Assembly (NCBI GenBank): GCA_947179485.1
Contig: OX359245.1
Span: forward strand, 51,633,067-51,697,066
Reading direction: 5' to 3'
DNA from: Allacma fusca
Taxonomy: Eukaryota; Arthropoda; Collembola; Symphypleona; Sminthuridae
DNA length: 64,000 bases
The notes under the pieces are model-generated. The model had not been told where the DNA came from. It made no database searches and saw only the letters and a program-made list of their open reading frames with translations. Both the position numbers and the translations under genes were made by a program. Positions 31,449-45,400 of the stretch are shown piece after piece. Each line of letters begins with the position of its first letter. Positions within the stretch are counted from its first letter, which is position 1.

Positions 31449-32846
31449 CACTGCTGCACTAGTCTAGTCAGACTTGAATAGGAAATGGGAGACTTGACTA
31501 GACTAGTTAAACATTTTCGTAAAGACTAGATTGACTTGACTAGCAAGCACCTAATACCGTGAAGAATTGACTTGACTAGACTAGGCTTGCATTAGAAATT
31601 ATAATGATTGACTTGACTTGACTAGGAGAACAATGTGCATGAACAAGTCTAGTCAATTTTTGAATGTCTTCAAATGATGCCTAAATCATTCAATGAAGCA
31701 GTTTTAGGAGGAAATGGGGAAACTTCTAAACAATAACAAAGGCTCCAAGCCATAAAAAAATTCCCACATTGGGACTTGTGTTTGCCCTTTAACGATTAAT
31801 AAATTGAGTTTGGAAAAATGCAGTGCATAACTGAATTATTCAAGCCGTTAATTCATTGCACAATATAGGCAACATCAGTACTCTATATGTATGTCATGTA
31901 TGTCTAAAGTAATTTAATAAAAACACTCATTTTATATTAAAGTATTAAATCATGAATCGCCCACGATCCAGTCGAAAATATGTGAAATCTCACCAGACAT
32001 GCAGATTTATATAGTAAATATCAAAAATGATTGAGGCCGAAGCTAATGCAGCAACAATTTCATACAAAATAGTGAGAAAACGTTTAAAGAAGGAGCCATA
32101 GAAATCCTGAAAAGTAAAGCATCGCCAGAAAATCCGCCCCCAAAATAAATACAGAAAACGAACAACTAAATGAAATCACATCTAGAGAAGATCACGACAA
32201 GGTAACTAATTTCGGACTATTCTCTGAGCTGTCGGTCATTGCTCGTGCTCACAGAGCTTCTGTTAAGCCACCACAGTTGGAGCAACAAATATTGTACACA
32301 GAATTTATTAATTTAAAAACCAAACCTAGAAAACTAACTAGAAAAGCCTAACCAGACGCAACAAAACTGGACTGATGAAATGGCACTATCCGTTAGTTTC
32401 CTGGGGTTTAACCGTTCACCAACTTATTCAGTTCAACCGATTATCAAAATATTTCACAATTTGTTTCAATTCTTTATTCATGCTAGATGATTATTTCATT
32501 CCTCCAAATAAATGAAACATTCCCTTCATACATACTTGTGCAGTTAAAACTGTTAAAATAAGAACTACTTTGATATTGTTTTCAGGGTTAGGTGATGAAT
32601 TGATTTAGCTAATAAATAAATAATAAGACAAATAATAAAAGGGCACCTACAGCTGCGATAATAAAATGCAAGTGACTAGGAGACTAGAATGACTTGACTA
32701 GGATTTTCGACTTACAAAGTGACTTTGACTTGACTTGACTAGGATGTCTTGGAAACCATTGTGAATTGACTAGACTAGACTAGTCAATATCACAACCAAC
32801 AAACATTAGACTTGACTAGACTAGTGCATGTGTATGTGCAGCTATG
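31449..32846. mobile_element. hAT-type element with TTGACTTGACTAG subterminal repeats
   Basis: A 1398-bp insertion in IR copy 4 with a perfect 8-bp target duplication GTGTAAAT (31441-31448 and 32847-32854). The ends read CACTGCTGCAC and, inverted, CATAGCTGCAC. About 200 bp inside each end is crowded with direct and inverted GACTTGACTAGAC copies, as expected for transposase-binding arrays. The core keeps a short open fragment. Confidence 0.85.
32067..32351 (+). pseudogene. Possible coding remnant inside the hAT-type element
   Basis: An open stretch ending at TAA 32349-32351 reads, in part, FGLFSELSVIARAHRASV and LEQQILYTEFINLKTKP. It is more protein-like than its surroundings, but I cannot assign it to a transposase domain. 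It could be a captured fragment. Confidence 0.3.
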
Positions 32847-33680
32847 GTGTAAATACTGGGAAGGGAATGATAAGAGCTTGGATTGTGTCGAGTTGGCTCC
32901 TGACTGGGATTGTCATTTCCAATGGTTACAAGGGCCTCCTCAAAGCAGCATTCTTAACTCAAAATGAATTCACCACGACATGGTGTCGATTGGATCAAAT
33001 CCAGGATTTTATTTGGTACGTCCCTGCGGGTCACGCATCCCATAAGAATATAACGTGGGAAACGAACCAGCAGGATGATGATACTGCCTGGAAATTCTGC
33101 ACTGCGGACATGGCATTACCAGACGGCATTGACGTTGATAATGTTCCTGTCTACGGAAGAAGTAAGATTCCGCATGGACTGAGAAATAGGACAGTACATG
33201 CGAAACAACTCCGATGCATCATTCCTGAAGATTTTGACTTGGTCATTAAAAGGAACCTTACCGCAAAGAAAACTGCCCTTGTTGTACAATCCTTTGCATT
33301 GGACTACTTCTGGGACAGGGTTAGAGCGACTATGGAGGCAAATCATCTGAGGTTTGCGCACAATAGGAAAATTACCGATCCGTTTTTGAGAGATACGATG
33401 TTTGTTGTTATCCATAACCCAATTGTGGAGGAATAGGATTACTTAGGGAAAAGGGTTCATGTAATCATGAGCAGTGGTTTGTTCTGGTTTTGGGAAAAAT
33501 GGGATAAAATTAAGTTCCGGAAGAAGGTTCCTAAATTCAAAATCAGGTCGGAATGGAGAGTCAAAGCGTTGTCCATGGAGAGCTCTTTAATGCTTGCATG
33601 GGTTGCTTTTCTCTGGACTTGCTTGACCTTCGTATTATTTTTCATCATAGAGTGCTCTGCCTTTTCATTTTGGGGGTTAG

Positions 33681-35500
33681 TACTAGGGCAATTTGTCCGT
33701 TACTGTAGCCATCGTTGATGCAAGGAATCGTACACATGACTCATGTCTTTGGGAAGATGTTCAGCGTTTGAAAATGTCCTGTCTTTGGTCCATTTATCCG
33801 TGCAAGATGGGAATTTTGGGTCAAATTATGGTTCAAATTCCTTGATATAATAGGCGAATAGGTTTCTGAGCAGAACAATTGAATCAGCAGCTTGAATTTA
33901 ATATATTCAAGCGAATGTGTTGGGGCGCCAGGACTGTGACAAAATTGTGAATGTATGACTCTTTGCTTGTTCGTTAACGTAATTAATTACTATAAATGCA
34001 AAAACGATCACAGCCAATGCAATTTCAGTGCCTGATGATAGGCTAGAAATTTGTTCTTTTGACATTTGAGTCTATATAATAGAAGTCTCCTGTGCTAAGG
34101 GGTTTTCAATAATTACAATAATTTTCAGTGAAATTGAATTGTATACTTCATTTTGCTTCTACATCGAAATTGTTTACAGTTTTTGCTACGTCAAAACATC
34201 ATGATATAGAGAAAGTTATCAAGAAAATAGAGTCGACTCTAATTCCTGGAAAAATTGCTTGCGTAAAAATTAATTAACGTCCGCTACATAAGATTTAGAT
34301 TGCAGTTTGTAGTTTTCACGTGTAGCGAAAAATTACTGTAAGGTTTCAAAGTTGAACAGAAAAATATGTCTGAACTCCCTTCTGTAATATGCATATTTTA
34401 CATTTATAATTCCATATGCATTTGCCCAGCAGGACGTTGTCGATTGTTTTTTAAAATATTTTCTAGTACTTATAATTACTTTAATTACCTGTAAAAATTG
34501 CCATAGCATGCACAAATGTTTCACAAATTATAATGCCAAACATGAGCCACGGCATCCAAGCGCATTTCATACGTAATTGTATAAGGTATAGTAAAACCGT
34601 AGCAGCACATCTATTCTTCTGTAGTCACAAATTCAGATTTGAGTCTATGAAATAAAATAAAAGTCCATTTCATTAAAACTTGCTGCAATCATTTGATTTT
34701 TTTGTCAGACCTTTTATGATCCAATCGTATGAGGAGTAATTTAACGTCCTTCTTCCTCACCGCCCTGCTCCATGTGTCAAATGTCATCTTCTCCTTATCC
34801 TGCTCCATTTCTTATGAGTGTTTCCTTACTGACATCCCAGATTGCATGAGACAACAGAGAAATTGTTATCCTTACATCAAATTATTAAAACACTTAGCCG
34901 AAAATATGGGCTTGGGTCAATCAAAGTTTAAACAAATCAGGAATTCACTTTACTACAGTCTGTGAGGGTTGATTGCATCCTGGGTCACTTCAATTGATTT
35001 CCCTTGACAAATGTTACTACACCCAAGTTATATATACTAATCGCTAAAGACTCTCATTTATGTAACAGAATATAAGGGACTTACGGAATAGTAAAAATCC
35101 GCAGAGACATTTCAGGATAACGAAAATCCTTTATGAAACTAAATCAGAGCTGGAACTCATTGAATTCCTGAGTAACGGAGTTTTGTTCATATTCCAAAGC
35201 CTTTGAAGATATTACTAAATACAGGGGGATTTCTTTGTAACATGTAAGCGCTCAAGTCCTTTGAAAGGCTCAAACAGATTTATTCTTTAAGGAGCATTTG
35301 ATGGGAAGTAAATTCTATTTTGCCTCCATTATAAAATGTTACTAATGGGTCATAATACGGAATTTCCAATAACCCTTATTTACACTCAGCTTGAAAGTGT
35401 TAACGGATACTCTCTCTAATATGGACCCCACGTGGATAAATCTTTGCCAGGGAACTCTCCTTTATAGGGGCATACTGTAGCATGTAAATACAAAATTGAA
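33681..35500 (+). other. 3' flank of the last IR unit
   Basis: Non-coding and related to the flanks after copies 1 and 2. It holds the only copy in which 34729-34965 happens to be open (78 codons). The homologous stretch near 24840-25060 is not open, so I do not call a gene. Confidence 0.5.
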
Positions 35501-38500
35501 TGGAAAGAAATGTCATTTCAAGCTGAGGTGCGGCAATGCATCAAAGTCTGTGAAGAATACTTACACAAAAGATACAATCGATTTTGTATAATTATAGGGA
35601 AATTTTCCTTAAAAAGTATCCGGACGGTAACATATTTGCAAACAAATAGTATATGCCTCTATGGCAATTTCTTACCCCGGCACAAAAGTTTTACGCTTAT
35701 ATAATTATAGAGAGACTCGACAGCTCAGAAACCTTGTTGCTGAAACCCTTTGTACATTATGCTTTTTCCATTGTCTCTGTAAAGTATAAAAATTATTTGA
35801 ACAATTTCCCTATTTCCATCGTTACCAGAATTTCCTCTGTTCAATTTACTACCGTGAGTATAGTCGTATATATGGGTTATAACGACATACGATTAGCCAG
35901 ATAAAGTAGGAAATCCTCTCTCTAAAAGAATATGCTCCTCTAGAGGTATCAAGTGCTGGCCCTATTTGTTTAAGCTCTTAAGACGGAAATCCATCCCGAG
36001 CTTTCAACTTTTATTTTCCACTCGAAGCAGAACCATTTTGTTTGAAAACCTTTTAAAAGATTCACTCTTCACCTCGTACAAGGACGGATGAGCTAAGATG
36101 AAAGATATGTGACACTTGAGGATATGGATACAGATGCACTCTCCCTTCAGGTCTAGCACTTAAGTTTTCCACGTGTAACGGATACTTTTATAAAAATCAA
36201 GTTAGCTGACAAAAATGGGGTTCCTAGAATTATTACAGATATATTGAGGCTGATTTGGTCCTGGGAACAGACCGGAAGATTCTGAGGACTACTGTAAGCA
36301 ATTTAACCACTCGAGTTTGCATAAGAGAGAGAGAGAATCAGAAGGTATTTTATTCCCCTGTAGATTATAACAACTTGCGTCTAGCATTTTTTTGTAGTAT
36401 GTTTTACTGACCCATTTATTTCCGGTCACGTATGAAAAGCACACAGTCGGAAGTTTTTAAGGGTTTTAAAATCAATAGTTTTATGTATTTGCACAGGCCA
36501 GAGTTTTTAATGTAATGACACTTGTTTGGATGAAATGTGTTTATGAGTTCTTCCCTGGAGACAACTCCCAGCAAAACAGATCATCTAAATACTGGGAAGG
36601 GACATTTAGTCATCAAGTGTTACAAATACACTTTCTTGGGAATAACATCAAAGGAACTTAACTTAAAAGCACTGAAAATCTCTTCCAAATAAGCTTAAGC
36701 TGTTAAGATACATTTAATGAGTTCCTGTTTCCAGGATATTGTTCTGCAGAATTAAATAATTATTTGGAAATACAACATTTATGAAATTATGCAAAAGCTT
36801 TGTACATATTTTAATCGTTTAAAAGATACCTGTGGTTGTAAATAAAATCGTTTACCACGTCACTGCTGAGGAGTACAAGCACAAAATGTATATAACAATA
36901 ATAATTATTCAACAGTTCTCAGTACAAAAGGCAAAGAATGTGTCGAAAGGTTTCAATAAAACAAAACATTTTTCTACTGAACTTTTAGAAGGAATCAAAT
37001 AACTTAATAAGTGAAGCGATAAGTTCTGCCAGAACTTATTGATTTTTGAGAAGATCGGCGCATCCTTTTGACCTAAGAAACAGCTGCACTATTTGTTGTT
37101 TCTATTTGTGTTGAAAGGAAGTTACGCAAAGATCGTTTTGTAGCTTCTCACGATCTACGTCAAATGCTTGGCGTTTTGTGGTTTCCGTTCTAAATGTTTG
37201 ATCTAGAATAATAATTGCAGCAAATTATTAATAATTGTTTTTGTTTCACTGAATAGACACTCGTCTCTGAGATCCGTCATTGGTTATGCAATGAATCTCT
37301 TCAAGTGCACTCCTTCCACTCAGTTGTACATATCAAAGTTGTTGCAATTTTGCCGTCTCATTTAATGGTGTCATGAATTCCTCAATAGAACTCCAGCTTG
37401 GCAGCGATAATTAACTAGAACATGGGACAGGGTGTCTTTCTCTTTGTAATATGCATTTTCTTCAAAGAGAAGTGCTATCTATGACTTCCTACTTGGTAAG
37501 GGCATTACTATGGAAATACCACACATATTTGGTTAAATGTTGTGACCTTGTCCGATGACGTTAGTCCTTTTTATCCATAATGATTTCATTGGTTGTGGGG
37601 ACATTCTTCAAATATTTCCACTGCAATGTCTTTGTGAGGCATTTACCTCAATTACTACATTCTCAATCAGTGAGTTACTGCCATATTAATTTTTGCATTT
37701 CCTAAGTTTCCACTCCATTCAGGTATTTTTTGGATTGAAACTTTGACCTGGAATTTCAAAAATCTCGCCAGTGATATAATGCATGATTAGTTTGAGGATA
37801 TATTCGCCTTTTGGGACGAAAAGACCCTTTGAAATGTTCGTACCCTTGGAAATGTTTCATTTCTCTTTAAACCAGATTACTATTAGAAGCTTCCTATAGA
37901 CGGGCGTTCGGGGAACAAATGAATCCTACTGTTTTTAAACTGGAAGCTCTCACACTGTCAATGAAGGCTGAACTGTAATGAGGGAATAAGTTTATACTAA
38001 GTTTTTATAATTAGGAAATACGTCATTGATTTCATAAAACACTGCAAGAAATAATTTTCGGATTCTTGGAGATACAATTAAAGTCAGCAATGCTATACGT
38101 TCGAAATAATTACTAATGTCTCAAGTCCAGGAAATGTAATGATCCTGTAGTAATTATGACGAGGATAGAAGGAATATTTTGTAATTTAATTCTAAAGAAA
38201 TCCAATTGGATGTTCTAGAATTCTCCATTTGCCTTTTCCTGAAGGTAACTTTCCTTGAGATCCAGTCCATGGAGATGGATCATCACTTTAAGAACCGCCC
38301 GCTGCTTAGTAGCATAATGTTCGTAATGCAAAATAAAATATTTTCAGTCCTTACCCAAATTTAGAATCAGCTCTAGCTCTTATCCCAATCTTGTTATTTC
38401 TATGTCGTAACTCCTACCCCATCAGTTTATTTCTGTAGGAAGTTTTAAATCGTAAATAGCACACTTATGAAACGAAGATTTTACTTCCCGTTTAGTAAAC

Positions 38501-39704
38501 CTTGGCCAGGAAATGTTTTGCCTTTTTTTGTTATGATATTTTATTTTTGGGGGAGCTAAGCTCTTCCTATATTCTTCTTTAGAATTTCTGAATTGAAATT
38601 TCCTGGTTTTCGACTCTACACATAAATTATTTGAATAGGGTGATTCTTTATGATTTTTTTGATATTTACAATATGACATGTGTGTTTGTTCCGGAACTTG
38701 GGTTGGTCGTTATAGTAAGCCCCTTAACTTTTCTTTCAATGACATTACCAGTAAAAGTCCCAAGTCATGCGTTTATTTCAGGAGGTGCTGTTATTATTAT
38801 TTAAAGAAAAAGAAGTTTTTTTTATTACGAATTCAAATCTTTGTGAAAGGAAGATTCTGGATAAGTTTATTTGTTTTATGAAGGTACCCTTCAAAATTAT
38901 AGCTGACGCAAGGAATCTTATGTTCTGGAATTTCATTCCACTTAGTAACCAATTACAAGGTCGTTCTCGACACGTGGATGAAGATCGATGATGGAAGCTA
39001 TTTTATTTTATGACGTAGTAATAATTATAGGGCATTCTGACATGGAGGAAAATTAACATTGTGTTAATTAGGAATGTATCATAATAGTTATTTTTGCTCA
39101 TGCACAGAAAATGCTCTCAATAGGGAGTCTCTTATGAATCTATAGGAGATGGCAAGGACTTTCTGCGCAAAGTAATTATATAATTACTTTTTGATAGAAG
39201 CATATTTTCTAGGGAAACCTGGAGACAAATTCCAGCTTCAGCACAATACGTTTTACAGAAACATTTCACGTCACGAGCATTGTAATGAACTGGGGATTTG
39301 TCTGAAATTTATTGGAGCTAAGCATTTATGTTCTACATATGTAGATAATTATGTATATTTACATATCTATAGCATAGTAACAACATACGATTTATTTTTA
39401 GGAAAGTTTCATGGAATTGTGTTTCATAAACCGAATTGTCATATCCATACATTTTCAGTTTCAAAAACAACTCCATATTTAAAGTATAAGGTCCTGATGG
39501 AAACATTGATTAAAGTTTATGCTCGTACTCAGTTCTGCCCATTAGAGCTCCATATTATTGAATCATTCCATGCATAAAGATCTTTTCTATTTCAGTTAGG
39601 ATGCTTCACAAAATTAACTCAGGCTTCCATGCAAGGTAATACTGAGATACAATTTTTTTTAGAGTTGAATAGATACTCGTTACATTTGCAAATTTTGCTC
39701 TACT
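35501..39704. other. Intergenic, nothing recognised
   Basis: AT-rich sequence between the array and the hAT-like element. Short open frames exist (the longest is 128 codons at 39191-39577), but none has domains, splice context or a conserved copy. Confidence 0.5.
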
Positions 39705-39712
39705 CCTGGGAC

Positions 39713-40632
39713 CAGTGCTTCTGTTGGGGACAAAATTCTTGTCCCGTCCCCGTCCCGTCCCGTCCCGATATTTTTTAAAAACCTTTGTCCCCAGTCCCGT
39801 CCCGACAACCGGGACACGGGGACAAAAACCATGTCCCCGTCCCGTCCCCAAAAATTTATAAAAACGTTGTCCCCGGTCCCGTCCCGAAAGTCGGGACATG
39901 GGGACAAAAATCTTGTCCCCGTCCCGTCACCAAAATTTTTAAAAAACGTTGTCCCCGGTCCCGTCCCGAAAGTCGGGACATGGGGACAACAACCTTGTCC
40001 CCGTCCCGTCCCCAAAATTAAAAAAAATATTGTACCCGGTCCCGAAAATCGTGGAATGTGAACAAAATTCCTGTACCGTCCCGATAATTACTGAAAACAG
40101 TTGTCGACATTCCCATACTGAAAATCGGAACATGAGGAAAATTTCGTAGAAAAAATATTTGTATCAAACACATAAAAAACGCATTTATAGAATCGTGGCT
40201 CCAAGATTCTTCCTGAACTTTTTGAGCAACAAGCCTCATTTTCTACAAAGGTGAAATAGTGTTCACAGAATAGTTTACTGATGAGCATTAAAGCTGAAAC
40301 GTTATCCTTGTTCTGCTATGCTTGCTCGTCCCGTCCCGTTATATACACGACCAAAAAGCATGTCCCGTCCCAAATATAGTGGGGACAATTTGTTTTGTCC
40401 CCGTCCCGTCCCTGATATAATGGGGACAATTTGTTTTGTCCCCGTCCCGTCCCCGATATAATGGGGACATTTTTTTTTGTCCCCGTCCCCTCCCGAATAT
40501 AATGGGGACATTTTTTTTGTCCCCGTCCCGTCCCGAATACGACATGGGGACAATTATTTTGTCCCCGGGGACGTCCCGTCCCGGTCCGTCCAGTGTCCCG
40601 ACGGGACGCCCCTGTCCCCGGCAGAAGCTCTG
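39713..40632. mobile_element. GGGACGGGGAC-rich hAT-like element, second copy
   Basis: 920 bp, bounded by CAGTGCTTCTG and CAGAAGCTCTG (inverted) with a perfect 8-bp target duplication CCTGGGAC (39705-39712 and 40633-40640). It is the same family as 14035-24699 in reverse orientation. They share the arm motif around GTTTACTGATGAGCATTA and the TGTCGACA block. GTCCCCGTCCCGTCC repeats fill both arms. The many overlapping open frames here are repeat artefacts. Confidence 0.85.
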
Positions 40633-40640
40633 CCTGGGAC

Positions 40641-42431
40641 CTCTCTCTTGATGATATTTCATTCTACTTCTAAAGTTTCGTTTCCCTAAAAAATATGTAT
40701 CACAGGAAATTCTTATGTATTGTCCAATATTTGGAGAAAAACTGTCCTTAGAATTTTAGAAGCACTGAAAACACTCACGGGGTTTCATATATACTACGGT
40801 AGAATTTCTGGTAAGAAAACAGTTTGGACTGTACAGGTGTTTTGTTTGATCCTGCCCTGCGTTTTGCTCCATTCCCATGCACACCAGGAATTCTCTTTCA
40901 TTCATACCGGATTTTATGCACGACTCAAAAAGCCTAACATATAGAATAATCTGCCATTTGGGATCCATGTGACGAATCATCTTCCAGAGAAAGATAAACT
41001 AAAGTTTGCTCTTCCATAATTATATTTGAGAGAAATTGTTGCTCTTGACATCACATAGGACTTCATAATGGTAATGTGAATTTTAATAATTTCAGAAATT
41101 CTTTATGTGTTCTTAATGCTATCTATAATTTACACACGTTGCTAAAATCGAAATATAAAGCAGAATGAACTCATTCTGAGTTAATTAAAAAATGTCTCAT
41201 TTCTGGTATAATAGTAATGTATTGCTAATAAAAGTGACTATAGTGCTGGGACTATAGTGTGGGGCAGCAAAGTTTTGATCTGGCCCAAAAGTTTGAAGCA
41301 TTTAAAAAGGATACAGTGGATCCCGAGGATTTCATAGACTTCCCTTGAAACCATATGACAGGATGTTCCGTCGGAAATTCTGGGCTTGATGCTCAAATAG
41401 GTGTATAGGCATAACAATTGGAGCAACATCCTCGCGGGGGGCAGAAGTGAGAAAGATGTGTAGGAGGATAAAATTTCAAGAGTTTACATTTAATGTAATA
41501 TTGAATTTATTCTAAAGTACATAGCTTCACAATTTGATGTTTGGAAACTTTTTGTAGAATTATAACCACGCTTGATGTCACATGGCCCATATCAAGAATT
41601 ACAATGGAGTAGTCGAACATATTAAACGCCAAGGGGAATAACATATTCTATTGGTTCTGGAAAACGTGTACAAATAACTTACAGTCTAAACATTGGCCTT
41701 GGGCGTGACGCCTATTTTTAATGAAACTTTGTCATAAGCTATGCCCGCAGTGTGCTCTCGCTATATGATACTAAATTTATTATTGTTTTCTCCAAGCAAA
41801 ACTGTTGGGATATTTACTATTTCCCATAATCCTAAAATTTGAAAGTATTTCGCTTCACAAGTTGACATTTTATTCCCTTACAAATCCTCTTATATAAAAG
41901 TTTATTTGCCAAGAATGTCACATGTATTTCAATTAACTTGTCACCCACTACTTCCCCCTCATAAGCTACAACAGGCTAGAAATCCCCGGGCTTTGTGCAC
42001 ATGGTATGTAGAATGCTATTCTTTTGCTGCTGGAGAGAACTGAATGGGAAAGCAGACTTTCTCCCTGGAACTCCTCAGTTGCTTTTGAGTGCTCGTCCAG
42101 CTTGTACCTGTGAAGTGGTTCCTCTGTGATATGGAGTAAAGATGCTCCTGGGGTGATACGAAACATTCTCAAGATTCTATATTTTCAATTCGTCCCAGAA
42201 AACATTATTTTTATTTTTAGCCCTTTAAAATGAAAGTAATCATTTGGATTTGTGAGGAGAGTCTCAATGTTGTGGATTTATTTTTTAAATCAAGAAATGT
42301 AGTCACGTCAACCTTAAAACTATTAACTGTACTTTGAGAACCTTCTCTCTTCTTGGACCTTTGAGAGCTTCAATGCAGGAGTAGTGGATCAGTGTTTTCA
42401 CAAGTTATAATTAAATAATCATTACATATGA
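40641..42431. other. Intergenic, upstream of GPCR 2
   Basis: No gene or defined element seen. It presumably contains the promoter of the receptor that starts at 42474. Confidence 0.5.
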
Positions 42432-42473
42432 GTGGGATATAAAGTAAACGCTGTTACCTGGAGGAATTTAAAA

Positions 42474-45400
42474 ATGTCATCCGAAATTGACATGGACTAC
42501 TACATTTTTGATGATCCCAAAGTCCAGAGTATTCTCCTGGCTTTGTACTCATTAGTTTTCATATTTTGCTTCTTTGGTAAGTCTCTTCTTTTTTTTTTAC
42601 GAATTCTTTACTTTCTTCTTTTGAATTAAAATAGCATAATCATTTTATTCTAAAATAAAAAATAAAACTAAGTCAATCTAACGCAGTCTCATAAATGTCC
42701 CACTAAAACGGGGAACAAATATTTGACACACAGAAATATATAACACAGAAAATGTCAATATTGACAGTTACAAAACGCTTAGAGCTTAAGCATTGAAATT
42801 CAAGCGTTTAGACATAAAAAAATCCTCACTGTATTAATTACGTTTAATTTTGTACACATTAATAATTATCTAATTATTTAAGTCACACATTTTGAAATCT
42901 CTTCTCCAGAAATTCCCACTAACCTCCTCACAATTGGGGGTGTTAATTATTCAAGTCCTTGAATTTCAAAACTATTTCATTTCTATTAAATTTCCCAAAA
43001 GAATCACAAAAGTTCAAAACCTTTCCCTTTTTTCTAGAACTACAGACGTATCTTGCTAGTTTTTTGTCACATTTGTCAAAAGAATCTTGAGACAGGATTT
43101 AATTCCCTTAAATAATCTAATTTTTAATTGTATCAAAAAGTCTTTCCCCTCAGGTTGCCCAAAACGCAAATGTAGTTACATTTACTCGAGGAGATGAATT
43201 ACATCAAGCGTAAAATGTCTTCAGACCTGAGAATCAAATGCACATAATTAAATGTAATTTCCAACGTTATTCCTGTCAAAGAAAATTCCATTCACCAAGC
43301 AAGTAATATAATCCACCTGAGGAATTCCACATCTTTTTTGTAGCTCCGAAGGAAAAGTGCATAACTCCTTTTAGGGGACCTTATATGCAGATAATAGTAA
43401 AGCTTAAGTAAAAGTATCTATTCCTTGGAATCCATCCATAATCCCGTCTCAAATTAAAGGAGCGAAGTAGTAGGCAATGAAACATGGAATTAAATTCCCA
43501 TCCCACACATCCCAGACGAAACGTGAAACTAATATCCTCAGTAATCCCCATAAAGACTTTTAGATACAGATCTTTAGCAGCTGCATAAAAGTCTTCATGA
43601 AGCCTTTTGCCTTCTAAAGAAAGCGTGTACAGTCCTTGGGGGAAAGTTCCACACGCTCAGCATTAATACTGATAGGGACTGAGGAATCTTAGGCCTTAAA
43701 TAACATCATAGTTCCTTCACAAGTATAGTAGCTTCAAGCCAATAGTTATGGTTCCTCAGAGTATCAGAGTAAAAATTCAGGGTTAATTATTTATATGAAG
43801 ATTCTTTCACTAAATAGGAAACCTGACAGTGGTCCTCGTGATGGCGATCCATTGGAGGATGCAAAGCATCACAAAATACTGTATCGGCAATCTTGCCTTT
43901 GCAAATATGTGCGTCGGGATCTTTTGCGTCTACCAGAACTTTACTTTATTCATCATGGGAAGGTAATTTTTTTATGTCATATAACTCCCCCAAGTTAATT
44001 TTTAGCCCAATGTCTATACTCCAGGAATTCCCTAAGTAAATTCTAAAAGTACGAGCGTGTCAGGCAGAAACTTTCCATACATTTTTGATATCACTTTACC
44101 AAAAAAAAAACAAAAATAAATAACATTCTTGTTGGGAAAGGTTTTTAAATATTTATTTGCTCCGGAAGCCACAATTTAATTATTTACAACGAGCTCTGCT
44201 CTTTTCAAGTAATTATTTTTGTTTAGTTGACTTCACTTCTTGAATATGTGGAAATAGATCCTTTATTTGCCCATGAATTAATTATCCTGCAAACACGGAA
44301 GGAACATTGTGGGTCAATCAATGGGAAAAATACCTTTAATTTATTGATTGTTCAAAAGTTTCAGCCACATATCAACAGCTACCATTGACAGTCACGTTTT
44401 TGAACAGGGCTGAAAAACTTTCTCAATTTACTTTCACAGCAGTTGTGTAATTTATTATAGAAAGTCTGAATTACATTGGGTTCTGCCGGAAATCTCAAAA
44501 GCATATGCACATGGTCATTTAATAATAATGACAATGTATTAAATTACATTGTATAGTTGGCCATTTGGGAATTTCCTCTGTAAGATGTTCCACTTTGTCA
44601 ACGGCTTAAGTCATACAGCCTCAATCCTCATCCTCGTAGTGATCTCTGTCGAACGCTACTTTGTGGTTCTTCATCCCTTCAAATGCAGACGGATCCTCAC
44701 AATCAAAAGGCTACGGGTAAGCTACTGTGATTTCCGAGGAATTATTAAAATAATTTTTCAGCCCCTTCCTATTCATTAATTCCTACAGCCAGAGATTATA
44801 TAGGGAACAAATACATAGTGGCTATTGGGAGGGACACTGGGACACAGGTCTTGAGTTCAGTGGACTCTGGACCTTCTTCCCAAGGTTACAATTCCTTTTG
44901 GTAAATAATTTCGAATGGCAATGTCCAGAGTTGTTTTGTTCCATTAAAGGAATTTTCCCTCACCAGGAGGTTCGCTTTCAAATCGAGACATTCAAACAAG
45001 CTTTTATTTTGTAATGACTTTAAAAGCTACAAAATAATTTGACTCTTCAAAAACCCACGCGTACCATTAAAAAATTAGGGTTAGAATAGTACTGGACAAA
45101 ATATTTAATTATAATAAATATTACGGACCCTCATAAATAGAGAAAGTATATACATTTTGGGATGGAAAGGCTCACAATCAGCTTTGAAGTGAAACCTTGA
45201 ATTTATTCCTCCTGTCACAGTTCATCATGCTGGGTGTATGGCTCCTGAGTGGGATTCTCAACTTGCCCCGAATCCTGTACGTGGTCCTCATTCGGAACCC
45301 CCGAGTCTCGGACAATGGTGAAGTTTCAGAAGATATAATCTGCTCCATCGGCTCTCATCTCTTTCCTTCAGAGACAATGGAAATGATCCAATTCCTCCTC

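Larger units (their letters stand above)
30983..33680 (+). pseudogene. IR-like receptor copy 4, 5'-truncated and interrupted
   Basis: Coding homology starts in mid-gene at the equivalent of copy 1 base 3332. Up to about 31098 it follows copy 1 closely, then it becomes a diverged paralogue. A 1398-bp hAT-type element interrupts it just before TM2 (31449-32846). A TAT-to-TAG change gives a stop at 33434-33436, in the S2 lobe. One extra G in the final codons displaces the normal stop. The TM3 region (33580-33670) is still recognisable. It may be the displaced 3' end of copy 3. Confidence 0.85.

Noticed and set aside
34729-34965. 78-codon frame with a hydrophobic start
   Set aside because: The homologous flank near 24840-25060 is not open, so there is no sign of protein-level constraint.
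39191-39577. 128-codon + strand frame
   Set aside because: It has no domain, no second copy and no splice context, and its composition matches the AT-rich intergenic background. It is probably chance.
39606-40689. Many overlapping Pro/Arg/Gly-rich frames
   Set aside because: They are translations of GTCCCCGTCCCGTCC repeats in a hAT-like element on all frames.
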